Below, piece after piece: positions 1 through 9,303 of a DNA stretch of 64,000 nucleotides. The stretch is taken from the NCBI GenBank assembly GCA_005223185.1, contig NJBN01000011.1:62001-126000 (forward strand), written 5' to 3'. The DNA is from a candidate division LCP-89 bacterium B3_LCP (GTDB lineage Bacteria; Electryoneota; B3-LCP). The stretch's first letter is position 1, and every line of letters begins with the position of its first letter. Both the position numbers and the translations under genes were made by a program. The notes under the pieces were generated by a model, which was given only the letters and a program-made list of their open reading frames with translations, did not search any database and was not told the origin of the DNA.

Positions 1-1610
1 GTGTCGATACAAGGGGAGATTCGCTGCAAGTTCAAATCCCCGTTTTCCGGATCGACGAATTGGGGATCGAGACTGATGGAGCCCGAACCGGAGCCGAAGC
101 CGCCGCCATAGTTTCCTGAAGCATTGTTCCAGACATCACCATATTCAGGTGATGCCCCCAGCCACCCGGTAGTATACCAGCCGTACTCGCCGCAGGACGA
201 GATGATATTATTGACACCACAAAAGAGGATTTCCCCGGCACCACCAACGAGTAGTCGTATACCGTTACCTTCTGCTGAGTAAATGGAGTTGCTGTAGAAA
301 TCCAGAAAGCACGACCAGTTGGCATAACCATTCAGATCAAATAGAATTCCATCTTCATCACTGAGTGTAATGATGTTATTATTGCATGTCAGGGCACCAG
401 AATCCCTATAGGTATCAACGAAAACAATGCCATGCCCGCCGGCTCCGGATATGACATTGTTACATAAACTAACGTTATTGCCTCCTGAATCGATCCGAAT
501 TCCATCGGCCGGCGGATTGTTAATCTGGTTACCGCTCACCGATACACTATAATACGCATCGTTAAGAGTAATTTCAATTCCTCCCACGCAGAATTGATTG
601 TTACAGATAGAGAGGCTATAGGCCATACAGGATTGAGATCCCGATATTCCGCCTTGTACATCGTTGCCTCCAAAATTCACATTCCGGCAGCCTTCCAGGA
701 GAATGTCACCCTCGATCGTGCAGTTTTGAATGTGGGCATATATCCAGTCCCCTATCGTGATGTCTCCATTAATTATGCTGGCGAAAAGATCGATAACTCC
801 AGACTCATCTTCATTGGCCCAGTATACTCCGGAACCAATGTAACAGTTATCGATGTATGTCACATCAGCGCCGGATACATGACCGTCGATATGGCACTCA
901 GTTAAATAGCTGGTGCCTTCATTGCTGATAGGGACATCACCATCTACAGTTGTATTTGTAACCGTAAAGGTCGCGGCATAATCGAGTAGACGTAAATCGT
1001 CATTGATCGTACAGCTTTGGATGGTATAATTGACGCCCGGTCCCTCTTGAAAGTATAAGTATCCACTGAAAGCGCATTGATCTAAGACGAGATAACTCGC
1101 TCCATAGAAGGTTTGATTGACATTGACGTTACACCGCAGCATGGTCAGATGGGAAGGTTCCCCGCTGAGCGGAAACTCCAAAGTGCAGTCTGTCAATTGA
1201 AATGGATCGTTATAATAGGCATTGAACAGATCTCCGAATTCAAAAGAACAGAATTTCATATCTGCACTTCCGTATTCTGAAAGCTTGAAGCCATCCCAAT
1301 CGCCATACTGTGGATTCGGGAGGTTTGACGTAAAACGGATAGTATCTCCGACTCCGGGCCCTGTGGTGCCGTCAGCTTGCAGGTAACCACCTCTGATCCA
1401 CATTAGAACGTCCGGATCGAATCGGACCTCAACTTCTGGTTCCACGATTAGGGTATCACCACTTTGTATCGAAATATCCCCTTCGATGATATAGGGAGAA
1501 CCGGCCAAATTCCATGTTCCTGACACATCCCCGCCGGGAATAATAGTACTCCCTGAAGCGACCGAGATCGCCAGCAGGAATATCGTTAATGAAGCTATTA
1601 TATTCTTCAT
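1..1610 (-). CDS. Secreted right-handed beta-helix repeat protein (3' end beyond window)
   Basis: The frame is open from an ATG at 1610 to the window edge, about 536 residues with no stop, so the C-terminus is missing. The start has a GGAGG at 1617-1621, and the gene lies 13 bases after the stop of the upstream C25 peptidase gene, so the two are probably co-transcribed. The protein begins with a signal peptide (MKNIIASLTIFLLAISVASG). It then runs through many short turns of the type CNNNIIT / VSGNQI / LTDCTLEF, typical of parallel beta-helix (pectate-lyase-like, NosD-like) domains. The visible end reads DPQFVDPENGDLNLQRISPC followed by IDT, the usual closing motif of FCB-group beta-helix proteins that carry a T9SS tail. 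Substrate unknown; probably exported to the cell surface. Confidence 0.8.
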   Translation of the reverse strand, partial: MKNIIASLTIFLLAISVASGSTIIPGGDVSGTWNLAGSPYIIEGDISIQSGDTLIVEPEVEVRFDPDVLMWIRGGYLQADGTTGPGVGDTIRFTSNLPNPQYGDWDGFKLSEYGSADMKFCSFEFGDLFNAYYNDPFQLTDCTLEFPLSGEPSHLTMLRCNVNVNQTFYGASYLVLDQCAFSGYLYFQEGPGVNYTIQSCTINDDLRLLDYAATFTVTNTTVDGDVPISNEGTSYLTECHIDGHVSGADVTYIDNCYIGSGVYWANEDESGVIDLFASIINGDITIGDWIYAHIQNCTIEGDILLEGCRNVNFGGNDVQGGISGSQSCMAYSLSICNNQFCVGGIEITLNDAYYSVSVSGNQINNPPADGIRIDSGGNNVSLCNNVISGAGGHGIVFVDTYRDSGALTCNNNIITLSDEDGILFDLNGYANWSCFLDFYSNSIYSAEGNGIRLLVGGAGEILFCGVNNIISSCGEYGWYTTGWLGASPEYGDVWNNASGNYGGGFGSGSGSISLDPQFVDPENGDLNLQRISPCID

Positions 1611-1623
1611 TATTTGCCTCCAT

Positions 1624-4600
1624 CTATTTAAGGAGAATGATTTTTTGGGTATGATTAAAATCTCCTGCCTGCAACTTCGCGAAGTAGACTCCACTGGGCA
1701 GATCAGACCCATCAAACGTCACCTGATGCGCACCTGCATCCCTCCAGCCGTTGATCAAATCGGCGACCAGCCGTCCATTGACGTCATACACCGATAGATG
1801 TACACGGCTCGCATCTGGAAGCTTGTAACTGATAACTGTCGCTGGGTTAAAGGGATTGGGGTAGTTCTGTTCTAATGAATATGCATCGGGTATAACCTCA
1901 GCGGTGGTAGTCTGGAACCATTCCTCGAAAGGTTCACCGCTGTTGTACCATTCATCCACCGATGCACCGTCGCCTGTGATTAGCTTTTCGAAGGTGAAGT
2001 TGTCTTCAGCAAAAACCGTACTCGGATAGGTTCCCACATAACCGTTATAGGTATAGGTTCCCGATGGCGCTGAAGCGGGCACGTTCTGAGTACGGTCTCG
2101 GTCACCGAGGAAACCGGCTGAAAGAAGCACGTTTGCAGGTCCCAAAGTCGGCCCGAAAGAGGAACCGTTGGGCAGCGTAACATCACACCAGACGTCCACC
2201 TGAGTGCTCGAAGCTCCGTTATTGGCAACTTCGATGTTGTAATCGAAACTACCGCCGGTAGCGGGTATCTGTATCGGTGGATTGAAGGGAGTCATCGTCA
2301 CCACCAGATCCGGCCCTGAGGTCGGCGTGGAGAACAGTATCGCCATCTCATTCTCTATTGGGTGCATATACTGGTCATAAGCACCATCGAAGAGCACCTG
2401 CAGACCGATAGTCTGATTCTGGTTTTCTATGCCCACCGTTCCTTCAGATTGGACGCTGCCGGACATATCCTTGTACTGGAATAGGATGCGCCCATCATTG
2501 GTGGCGGTTGGGTAATGCACGGGATCCAGCAGTATCACCTGGAAAGTTTCAAAAGCGCCAGCAGGTGCGTACTGTTCGATGTGGTTGTATTCCACGATCA
2601 ACCTGTGATCGGTTTCATCGTACCAATACCAGACTTTACCGGAATTGGTGCGCTGTGGTGACAAATCTTCCCAATATGGCGCTATCATACTGGGCGGGCC
2701 GTCCCCGTCGGGAATACCGGAATTGGAGTAATCATCCTCGAGAATGTCGCCCATCCCCACCCAGCCGTTAGCGGCAATCGTATATCTGGTATATGCCTGC
2801 CCGTAGTAACCGAAGTTAAAGGGCAGATCATACTGGAAGGTCTGGTCATCCTGAGTGAAGTTCACCAGCGTACCGGGACCTCCAGAATCAGCGCATATTT
2901 CCACCCAGTCGTATTGGGGCGTTTCCGGCGCATCGAAGGGATCGTATGCTGTATAGCCGTAGACATCAGGACCTGTGGGCGCGTACAGAATATTACCCAC
3001 GACAGTGGAAAATTCATCGGTTGTTGCGTAACCGTTACTGCCCGTGATATCCAGGTTGAAAGTTACCCGATGTTCCTGTGGACAACTTGATGAAACCTCA
3101 ACCGATATCGTTCCAAATGCAGACCCACCCGGCGCTAACGAACCGACATTAGCGCTGGCTGAAGTGATTGTGATATAGGGATCGAAGCATGATGCCGTCA
3201 GCGAAACGTTATCAACTAACGACGATCCATTGTTGATCAGCGAGACGTCCAGATCAGCCGTTTCGCCAGGGTCTAAGTTCCCGTTCTGATTGCCGGTTTC
3301 ATCATGTATGACCAGCGCATCGAATTCCACCACCGGCGCATGACCAGGTATGGAGAAGTTGGTTACCCACTGAGTGACGCCGTCAGAAGCGCTCAGTTCG
3401 CAGAGTAACGCGTATTCATCGGGAAGTTCACTGGAAGCCTCTACGGTAAAGCCGTTGTTAGTACCAGCAATACCGCCAGCAGGTAGATCACCTAAATATT
3501 CCGTGCCATCTATTACGGTCAGCAGTGGGTCCAATGACGTAATGGTTAGCGTAACGCCTGTAGCTGTCGATATGCCGACATTTTCGACGAAAATGGACAT
3601 CTCAGTCGTTTCGGCATAATCTAATTGACCGTTATTATTCCCCAGCACAGAATCATCGATCACCAAGGATTCGAAGATGACGTACGGTCCCGACGGCGGG
3701 ATGATGCTGGCTGTTCCGTGGAATGGGTGGCAGTCATGACCGGTAACCCAGACGTGCAGATTCCCCGGAACCGTGAATCCTGTTCCTAAGTCAAATGTAA
3801 CGGTCCCATTGGTCACGTAACCGGTGAACTGCAAGTCCTCTGTATCAGAAAAGACGTTCACCATAGCCCAGTCAGGGTAACCGCTAACGGTAACGGTGAT
3901 ACTGCTTTCTCCAATTAGCACAGCGCCCGGGAAGTTTACGGATAGGATCTGCGGCACGTCCGTCCAGATATCCACACTGGGATCACCCAGAATATTGTAC
4001 ATCTCCATGTACCGGTGCGATAAGCCACCGCCCCCGTAGTATTGCCACATTTCCACTTTAGCGTAATCGGTCATGCCGGATATCCAGGTCAGATTTTGAT
4101 CTTCCTGGGCCCATTGAACGTCGAAGAAGCCTTCAAACATCCTCTTCTCCAGGATGTCATCTTCACCCCAGTAGGAACTCACCGACGCAGCCCAGAAAGC
4201 CAGCGCACCGTGTTCTACGCGGAGCCAGGTTTCTCCGAAACATTCCCCGCTCGAGAACTGACCTGTCAGACAAGCGTGACTGCAAACAAGGGGATAGACT
4301 TCGTTAACCAGAGCTTGAACGTTGGCTTGCGAAAATGGTGGCCCATCAGCCCAGGAGGTAACGCTGCCGTGTCCTGAATAGATCGCCAGTGAACGTCCCG
4401 CGTTGATGCTGTTGGTAACCTGCTGGGTCGTGGCGCTGTAGGAATGACTGTAGAGACGATCCACAGAATAGCCATCCGGCAACAGGTAGTTGTTTATCAC
4501 ATATTCGTGCGTTCCTTCTGAGACTCCCCAGTTATCGTTGGATGCCATGAAAACAGCGTATTTCTCCCAGGTGTCATTACCCGTCCATCCGACCTGTTCG

Positions 4601-5730
4601 TACTCCAGAGTCTTGTTGATCATATTTGCCAGGTTGCCGTCGTTCGAAGGAGAAAAGCGCCCGATACCGACGTCGGCGAAGAGATCGCCACCCTCTAATG
4701 TAGCGTAGTAGAGGTCTGTAGCAGGACTGCTTCCACCAGTGCCCACCCAGTGAGGAATCACGTCAGTATCACCGATTAAGAGAACAAAGTTTGGCGGAAT
4801 CGGCCAGGTATTGTATGCGTTCTGGATGTATGTTTGTATCTGATTAGTTGTCGAGCCTATCTGCTGGGTTGTGGCTACGGTTGTATGATAGCCTTTGTTC
4901 TCTTTCCATTCTACAAATTCATTCACGATCGGCAGAGAAGCATAGTGCTGGTTGGTGATAATCAGCAAACCCAGAGGCGGTGGAATCAGATCGGGATCAT
5001 CAAGCGATCCGGAATTGACGAAAAGACGATCAGACAACCTGTCAAACTGTGGGTCGGCATATCGTGCTCTAATCTGCCGGGTTAATCCCAAATCTGCACC
5101 GGCCAACTGAACATTAATTGTGATATTATTAACTATACGCAGTGTCTCTTCTGCCGGATTATAATCGAAAGGAAACACTTCCAGCATCACAAAACGGCGA
5201 CCGCGCAGATGATTTACTTCACCCATTCTGGCGAATTCACCTATGTAGAAACTGGACTCACCGTACGCCTCTTCATCCAACGTGAACTGTTGGGCTTGAA
5301 CAGCACCCGGAGTCTTCTCTACCGGAGGCTGTACCGGCATTATTCTATTAGATATGCTGAAGGCACCTGCATGATCCTGCCGCATGGTAGTTGCTCCTGT
5401 AACCAGAGTAAGCTCAGCACCGTATGGTATTTCCACCATACGCCGGATTACCGGCAACTGCGGTTGACCGATCTCGGTCGTATAGCCCTCGCCAGCAAGT
5501 GATATCATATCGAAAAAACCTGTCTCCGTTTCAACTGTCTGCAAGTTGAAACCGGATATCTGGAAATTCAGTTCTATCACCTGTTGATCGCTATGAAGGA
5601 GTTCAACAGTAGGCGCTTCGGGAACTGTCTGAACACCGTTTAACGGAATCCATTCTTCAGCGTAAGCACCATTCAGTCCGGAAAGGAGCAATACAGTTGC
5701 GATAAAGAGATAGCAAAGTTTGCGATTCAT
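1624..5730 (-). CDS. Gingipain-like C25 cysteine peptidase with T9SS sorting domain
   Basis: This is a secreted cysteine endopeptidase of about 1368 residues. The chosen start is the ATG at 5730, preceded by AGGAGG; a 12-codon upstream extension has no such site. Order: signal peptide (1-25), C25-type propeptide (about 55-240), catalytic domain (about 250-590), Ig-like and CARDB-like domains, a globular beta domain (about 930-1130), then a T9SS type A sorting domain (YPNPFNPATVISYKLP to KIILLK). The catalytic dyad is visible as His454 in YSGHGS and Cys487 in CSHACLTG. The last roughly 230 residues are clearly homologous to the end of the peptidase at 60760-63612. Family knowledge: such enzymes are exported by T9SS and degrade extracellular protein. 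First gene of a probable two-gene operon. Confidence 0.9.
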   Translation of the reverse strand: MNRKLCYLFIATVLLLSGLNGAYAEEWIPLNGVQTVPEAPTVELLHSDQQVIELNFQISGFNLQTVETETGFFDMISLAGEGYTTEIGQPQLPVIRRMVEIPYGAELTLVTGATTMRQDHAGAFSISNRIMPVQPPVEKTPGAVQAQQFTLDEEAYGESSFYIGEFARMGEVNHLRGRRFVMLEVFPFDYNPAEETLRIVNNITINVQLAGADLGLTRQIRARYADPQFDRLSDRLFVNSGSLDDPDLIPPPLGLLIITNQHYASLPIVNEFVEWKENKGYHTTVATTQQIGSTTNQIQTYIQNAYNTWPIPPNFVLLIGDTDVIPHWVGTGGSSPATDLYYATLEGGDLFADVGIGRFSPSNDGNLANMINKTLEYEQVGWTGNDTWEKYAVFMASNDNWGVSEGTHEYVINNYLLPDGYSVDRLYSHSYSATTQQVTNSINAGRSLAIYSGHGSVTSWADGPPFSQANVQALVNEVYPLVCSHACLTGQFSSGECFGETWLRVEHGALAFWAASVSSYWGEDDILEKRMFEGFFDVQWAQEDQNLTWISGMTDYAKVEMWQYYGGGGLSHRYMEMYNILGDPSVDIWTDVPQILSVNFPGAVLIGESSITVTVSGYPDWAMVNVFSDTEDLQFTGYVTNGTVTFDLGTGFTVPGNLHVWVTGHDCHPFHGTASIIPPSGPYVIFESLVIDDSVLGNNNGQLDYAETTEMSIFVENVGISTATGVTLTITSLDPLLTVIDGTEYLGDLPAGGIAGTNNGFTVEASSELPDEYALLCELSASDGVTQWVTNFSIPGHAPVVEFDALVIHDETGNQNGNLDPGETADLDVSLINNGSSLVDNVSLTASCFDPYITITSASANVGSLAPGGSAFGTISVEVSSSCPQEHRVTFNLDITGSNGYATTDEFSTVVGNILYAPTGPDVYGYTAYDPFDAPETPQYDWVEICADSGGPGTLVNFTQDDQTFQYDLPFNFGYYGQAYTRYTIAANGWVGMGDILEDDYSNSGIPDGDGPPSMIAPYWEDLSPQRTNSGKVWYWYDETDHRLIVEYNHIEQYAPAGAFETFQVILLDPVHYPTATNDGRILFQYKDMSGSVQSEGTVGIENQNQTIGLQVLFDGAYDQYMHPIENEMAILFSTPTSGPDLVVTMTPFNPPIQIPATGGSFDYNIEVANNGASSTQVDVWCDVTLPNGSSFGPTLGPANVLLSAGFLGDRDRTQNVPASAPSGTYTYNGYVGTYPSTVFAEDNFTFEKLITGDGASVDEWYNSGEPFEEWFQTTTAEVIPDAYSLEQNYPNPFNPATVISYKLPDASRVHLSVYDVNGRLVADLINGWRDAGAHQVTFDGSDLPSGVYFAKLQAGDFNHTQKIILLK

Positions 5731-5764
5731 GTTTTTATCCTCCTGTCTTAGATTTTTATCGATC

Positions 5765-5792
5765 ATTATAATATAATAAAAATTTCTGCCAA
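5765..5792 (-). promoter_or_regulatory. Promoter of the C25 peptidase operon
   Basis: On the minus strand TTGGCA (5787-5792) is followed after 16 bases by TATAAT (5765-5770), about 35 bases before the peptidase ATG. It is the only promoter in this window with a canonical TATAAT at near-optimal spacing. Confidence 0.55.
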
Positions 5793-5836
5793 TTCCAAGA
5801 GGAATTTTCCACCGCGTTGAATCTTATTCTAAGAGT

Positions 5837-7060
5837 TTACCGGCGCTGGCGAATTCCTTTCATCAGGAAGCCCAACAAACCACATAATCCTCCCGCGATT
5901 CCGATTACCAGGTAAACCTGCCTGACGCCGATTATTTCACATGCAATACCGGTCATCGCTGATGATAATGCCATCATTCCAATGACGGTGAGATTCACCA
6001 GTGAGAAGAAACGTCCCTGTAAACCGCTGGGAATCCCCTCTTGAATCAGGGACGTTCTCGATACCATAATCAGTGGAATTGCCAGCGAATGGAATACGAT
6101 CAGGATTCCTAACCAGGTCAGATTGGTAATGAACATTATAGGGATAAAAGTCAATCCATCGAAGACTATTGCTGCTAACAAAGTCTTTCCCTTGGGAAGT
6201 GATTTACCCAGAGATCCGAAGATAAAAGCACCAATCAACATCCCCACAGCATGACATCCCTGCACAGCGGCATAAGCTCCCGGACCCAATCCCAATTCTT
6301 CGCGGACCAATATGGGAATCCCTACTATTGCTGGCCCCATTATGAACAGATTATCCAGGGCAGTCAAAAGCAATAATTGTCCCGACCATTTCTCTCGGGC
6401 AGCATATCGCAGCGCCTCGAGTATGGATTTCAGCGGTTTGAAAGTGGATACTATGTTATCGCGAGACGGGATTCTCAGCAGGAAAATCGTAAAGAGAGAT
6501 ATTGCATAGGCAAAAGAGTTAAAGAAGAAAAGACCGGTTAAGTTGATTATCGTTAAAACTAATCCTGCGAACAACGGTCCAATGAGGAGTGAGGCATAGG
6601 AAGAAGTCTGTATCAGAGCATTAGCAGCTAAGAGATTCTTCTCATCGACCAACTGTGGAACTGACGAGTCTCTGGCAGGATTGAAGAGCGCGGCTCCTGT
6701 GGAGATAAAAAACGCGGCTGCTGCAAGCTGCCAGGGTGTGAGCCAGTTCCCTATAAATGCCAGGGGGATATAAAGAAGAACGATTGCCCTCAAGAGATCA
6801 GCGCCCATCATCAAACGACGACGGTCGCCAACGTCAACCAGGGCGCCCAGAAAAAGTCCCAGGAGCAGAGCTGGCAGGTATCCCACGGCGGCGATGTACC
6901 CCGCCAGTGACTTGGATCCGGTCATCTCCAGTATGAGCCACAACAGAGCTATCTGGTATATGGAATCACCAGTCCAGGCGATTACCTGACCTATCCACAG
7001 GAGGCGAAAGTTGCGCGCCCTTAAGGGACGGAGAAACGGACTGTGAAGAAGCTTTAGCAA
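5837..7060 (-). CDS. MFS transporter, MFS_3 / EntS-like exporter
   Basis: A 407-residue integral membrane protein with about twelve hydrophobic helices. After a short basic cytoplasmic start (PLRARNFRLLWIGQ) come the loop motif GALVDVGDRRR between helices 2 and 3 and the second-half FGSLGKSLPKGK loop. Length and the AGYIAAVGYLPALLLG and NPARDSSVPQL stretches fit the MFS_3 family, which includes enterobactin- and macrolide-type proton-driven exporters. The start is a TTG at 7060; no ATG is available further upstream in frame and the ribosome site is weak. The substrate cannot be told. It lies upstream of the C25 peptidase on the same strand, 106 bases away, with no clear functional link. Confidence 0.85.
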   Translation of the reverse strand: MLKLLHSPFLRPLRARNFRLLWIGQVIAWTGDSIYQIALLWLILEMTGSKSLAGYIAAVGYLPALLLGLFLGALVDVGDRRRLMMGADLLRAIVLLYIPLAFIGNWLTPWQLAAAAFFISTGAALFNPARDSSVPQLVDEKNLLAANALIQTSSYASLLIGPLFAGLVLTIINLTGLFFFNSFAYAISLFTIFLLRIPSRDNIVSTFKPLKSILEALRYAAREKWSGQLLLLTALDNLFIMGPAIVGIPILVREELGLGPGAYAAVQGCHAVGMLIGAFIFGSLGKSLPKGKTLLAAIVFDGLTFIPIMFITNLTWLGILIVFHSLAIPLIMVSRTSLIQEGIPSGLQGRFFSLVNLTVIGMMALSSAMTGIACEIIGVRQVYLVIGIAGGLCGLLGFLMKGIRQRR

Positions 7061-7088
7061 TTAGTCGTTTTATCCCCTATTGATTTGT

Positions 7089-7120
7089 GTAGGTTGGGTT
7101 AAGCACAGCGAAACCCAACA
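7089..7120. repeat. Dispersed GTTGGGTT...AACCCAAC palindrome
   Basis: An inverted repeat, GGTTGGGTT then GAAACCCAAC, separated by AAGCACAGC, fills most of the gap between the HAD phosphatase and the MFS gene. Related copies or halves are at about 33226-33242, 35047-35103, 49253-49282 and 49950-49973. Confidence 0.7.
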
Positions 7121-7129
7121 TTTAATTCT

Positions 7130-7774
7130 TTAAATCGGATTCTCGCTTAGATCATTCACTATATCATGAAGATTCTTAAACTCCACAACTTCCAGGTTCT
7201 TATCATGTAAATACTGCAGTAGATTCCCCTTGGCATAGCGCCGGTGTGCTGCTTCCGCCGGACAGAAATCGGTCAAACCATCCCCGATGTAAATGACCTT
7301 CGACCCGCGCTTAATAGCTTCTTCTAAATGCCACCGCTTGCAGTGATTGCAGAGGTTCTTGATCCGCGGTGTCACTGCTGAGATTACTTCAATGCAACCG
7401 TTGCTATCCCTCCGGTGATCATTGGCGTATAATGGCACATTCCCATATCCCCATTTGTCCCAGAGTGCCCCTGAAAATCGAATCAAACCGCCGGATAAGA
7501 CCGTCATGCGCCAACCTCTTTCCTGGACGAAAGACATAAACTCATCCAGACCGTCGGCAGGTTCGATCTCGTTGTCAATAACCTGCATCAATTGTTCATC
7601 TGGAGCACAGATCATTCCTAATTCTTCTCGAACGCCGTCCAGTTCAGTTATCGCCCCTGAAAGCATGCGTTCTTCTATGGCATACCAATCCCTATTAGCA
7701 AATCGGTGCAACAGTAGAACCAGCGTATCCTGATTTGTTAAAGTGCCGTCAAAATCACTGAAGACTTCAATCAT
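7130..7774 (-). CDS. HAD-superfamily phosphatase, MtnX / phosphoserine-phosphatase-like
   Basis: A cytoplasmic hydrolase of 214 residues. Motif I is at the N-terminus (FSDFDGTLTNQD, with the nucleophile and acid aspartates), motif II is the serine of MTVLSGG, and motif IV is YIGDGLTDFCPA. This layout matches the MtnX-like phosphatases of the HAD class IB group; small phosphorylated metabolites are the usual substrates. I place the start at the ATG at 7774, which overlaps the upstream TPR stop by eight bases (ATGATTGA) and suggests translational coupling; a GTG at 7810 would add 12 unrelated residues. The exact substrate is unknown; methionine-salvage phosphatase is one possibility, but no other salvage gene is nearby. 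Confidence 0.8.
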   Translation of the reverse strand: MIEVFSDFDGTLTNQDTLVLLLHRFANRDWYAIEERMLSGAITELDGVREELGMICAPDEQLMQVIDNEIEPADGLDEFMSFVQERGWRMTVLSGGLIRFSGALWDKWGYGNVPLYANDHRRDSNGCIEVISAVTPRIKNLCNHCKRWHLEEAIKRGSKVIYIGDGLTDFCPAEAAHRRYAKGNLLQYLHDKNLEVVEFKNLHDIVNDLSENPI

Positions 7775-8390
7775 CTGAAAGAATGGGAAGGTTCTTGCGG
7801 CGGTAATCACCTGGTTTTAAGAAGGGAGAGACAGCTTCACGCTTGCCCCTTTCGAGGATACCGCCGGAATGGAAGGAGAACTGTGGGGGTTTTGCCAGTT
7901 TGAAGTTGTCCTGCTTGAGCATACTGCGACAGGAGTCCCGCCCGACGCGGGCTTTGGGTAGGTCACCACCCAACTTCAACGCTTTGGCAAAGGCATCTTG
8001 AGCCTCTGAAATGATCTCAACGCGATGTTCGCGAATGAACAGTGGTTCCTTATCCGCTTTAATGAAAGCTAAGATCCCTTCCCCTAAGCCGCACCAGGTA
8101 TCAGGGTTCTTGGGATTTAATTCGATAGACCGTACATAGCAGGCCAGAGCCTCTTCGATTTTCTCTTCGTTAAAAAGTACCCTGCCTCGCCTATGCCAGG
8201 CTTCGGCGCTGTGGCCATCAATCTGCAGAGCTGATTCATAAGCCTCCATAGCACCTTTGTAATCTTCCGTGGTGAACATCTTGTCACCCAGAGTAACCAG
8301 CTCTTGTGCCCGCTGGTCAATTTCGACAACTTCCAGGTTGCGTGAAGGCTTTGGCTTCTGTGAAAAACGCGTTTTGAACCATTTCAACAT
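7767..8390 (-). CDS. Tetratricopeptide (TPR) repeat protein
   Basis: A 207-residue soluble protein with a basic N-terminus (MLKWFKTRFSQKPKPSR) and at least two to three TPR units. The clearest are AQELVTLGDKMFTTEDYKGA to ALQIDG and AWHRRGRVLFNEEKIEEALA to IELNPKN. TPR domains are protein-binding scaffolds. The gene overlaps the HAD phosphatase start by eight bases, so the two are likely translated together. A promoter lies about 30-55 bases upstream. The C-terminal 60 residues are not TPR-like and are basic. I cannot assign a partner. Confidence 0.8.
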   Translation of the reverse strand: MLKWFKTRFSQKPKPSRNLEVVEIDQRAQELVTLGDKMFTTEDYKGAMEAYESALQIDGHSAEAWHRRGRVLFNEEKIEEALACYVRSIELNPKNPDTWCGLGEGILAFIKADKEPLFIREHRVEIISEAQDAFAKALKLGGDLPKARVGRDSCRSMLKQDNFKLAKPPQFSFHSGGILERGKREAVSPFLKPGDYRRKNLPILSDD

Positions 8391-8418
8391 CCTAAAATCT
8401 CCGTAAACCGATTATATA

Positions 8419-8447
8419 ATGATACAAAATGGATTGCTCATTTTCAA
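8419..8447 (-). promoter_or_regulatory. Promoter of the TPR / HAD phosphatase pair
   Basis: Minus strand TTGAAA (8442-8447), 17 bases, TATCAT (8419-8424). A TATAAT also lies a few bases further downstream. Confidence 0.4.
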
Positions 8448-8496
8448 GCTTAAATTAGGATATTTCACGGCTTGTAGGCAAATAGTTTTTAAATGA

Positions 8497-8520
8497 AAAA
8501 CCGGCATACAGCCGGTTTTC
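8497..8520 (-). terminator. Rho-independent terminator after the RAYT gene
   Basis: A GAAAACCGGC / GCCGGTTTTTC hairpin with a five-base loop, followed on the minus strand by a T-rich stretch. It would stop transcripts from the transposase before the TPR gene promoter. Confidence 0.6.
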
Positions 8521-8524
8521 ATCA

Positions 8525-8731
8525 ATGAAATGATGATTTCAGGACATTGATGAATTATCTTAACGGGTAGCGCGGGGGCTTGCCCCCGCTGGCGGCAGAC
8601 AAGCTGTCACATTACCCTCGAATGTCAAGATATTCTGTTAAAGGGTCACCCGGGAATGTCCATAGGACTCCTATGGAGAATTCCCGGGCTATTAAATGTC
8701 TGTCCCTACGGGACGTATCAAAGACAACTAT
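8525..8731. repeat. Palindrome-rich gap with half REP element
   Basis: No gene is seen. It contains a perfect GC hairpin, GCGGGGGCTTGCCCCCGC (8572-8589, also at 28356-28373). It also holds a REP half-element at 8649-8725, whose head is a 40-base palindrome (8649-8688): CCCGGGAAT, an inner inverted TCCATAGGA/TCCTATGGA, then AATTCCCGGG. This head is followed by the GTCCCTACGGGAC hairpin, also present in the full elements at 28481 and 29623. Confidence 0.75.
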
Positions 8732-9163
8732 TTATTTGTTAATATCATGTTTACGTAAGAGTAACAGAAATTCATCCTCAGAAGTCATATTCTGATGATG
8801 TTCAGCCTGATTATTAATGTATGCTATTGTCCGGTCAAGTATAGAACGGCTAACAGTGAAAGCACCGTAACCCTCCTGCCACGCGAATTCCTGCAAGTCT
8901 GGAAATTTTTCGTGTATCCATCTGGAGGAAGATCCTTTGAATAATTTCATTGCTTCAGAGATTGACATCGTTGTAGGCATTGAGAACAACAGGTGGACAT
9001 GGTCACTCATCCCGCCCACGACCAAGAGTCCGATGCGATGTCGTTGTGCAATTCCACCGAAATAGGGATACAATTCATACTGTATATTTTGAGTCAAAAC
9101 GGGAGCGCGCTCTTTGGTGGAGAATATGCAATGGTAATAGCAACTAATGAAGGTGTGAGGCAA
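8732..9163 (-). CDS. REP-associated tyrosine transposase (IS200/IS605-type Y1 transposase)
   Basis: A 143-residue single-strand DNA transposase. The HUH metal motif is His55-Val-His57 (SDHVHLL). The family GYGAFTVS motif is near residue 100, and the nucleophile is Tyr115 with Gln119 in AYINNQAEHH. The opening ISCYYHCIFSTKER is typical. The gene begins with TTG at 9163. It is flanked by copies of one palindrome family (8649-8725 and 9190-9303) rather than by ordinary IS200 ends. In known systems such solitary RAYT genes mobilise or maintain REP elements, and further copies at 10535, 28481 and 29623 support that. No accessory TnpB-like gene is present. Confidence 0.85.
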   Translation of the reverse strand: MPHTFISCYYHCIFSTKERAPVLTQNIQYELYPYFGGIAQRHRIGLLVVGGMSDHVHLLFSMPTTMSISEAMKLFKGSSSRWIHEKFPDLQEFAWQEGYGAFTVSRSILDRTIAYINNQAEHHQNMTSEDEFLLLLRKHDINK

Positions 9164-9189
9164 ATTGTATCTCTACACGTTAGCAGAGC

Positions 9190-9303
9190 ACGGGAATGAA
9201 TTCCCGAGCTATTCTATTTCTATCCCGCTCAAGCGGGATGTAAAACTATAAGCGTCCCGTTTTGCGGGACAGCATTGTATTAGCCCGGGAATTCATTCCC
9301 GGG
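9190..9303. repeat. REP/BIME-type palindromic element, full copy 1
   Basis: Left head CGGGAATGAATTCCCG, a spacer, an imperfect ATCCCGCTCAAGCGGGAT hairpin, a GTCCCGTTTTGCGGGAC hairpin, an AGCATTGTATTAG spacer and right head CCCGGGAATTCATTCCCGGG. The two heads are themselves inverted copies of each other, so the whole element is a nested inverted repeat. The right head contains the stop codon of the neighbouring YaaC-like gene. Confidence 0.85.

Noticed and set aside
594-905. Plus-strand frames within the first 1.6 kb
   Set aside because: The minus-strand beta-helix protein reads through the entire stretch with a signal peptide and strong ribosome site.
8580-8795. A 71-codon frame across the REP half-element and RAYT end
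   Set aside because: It is made of palindromic repeat sequence and the antisense of the transposase.
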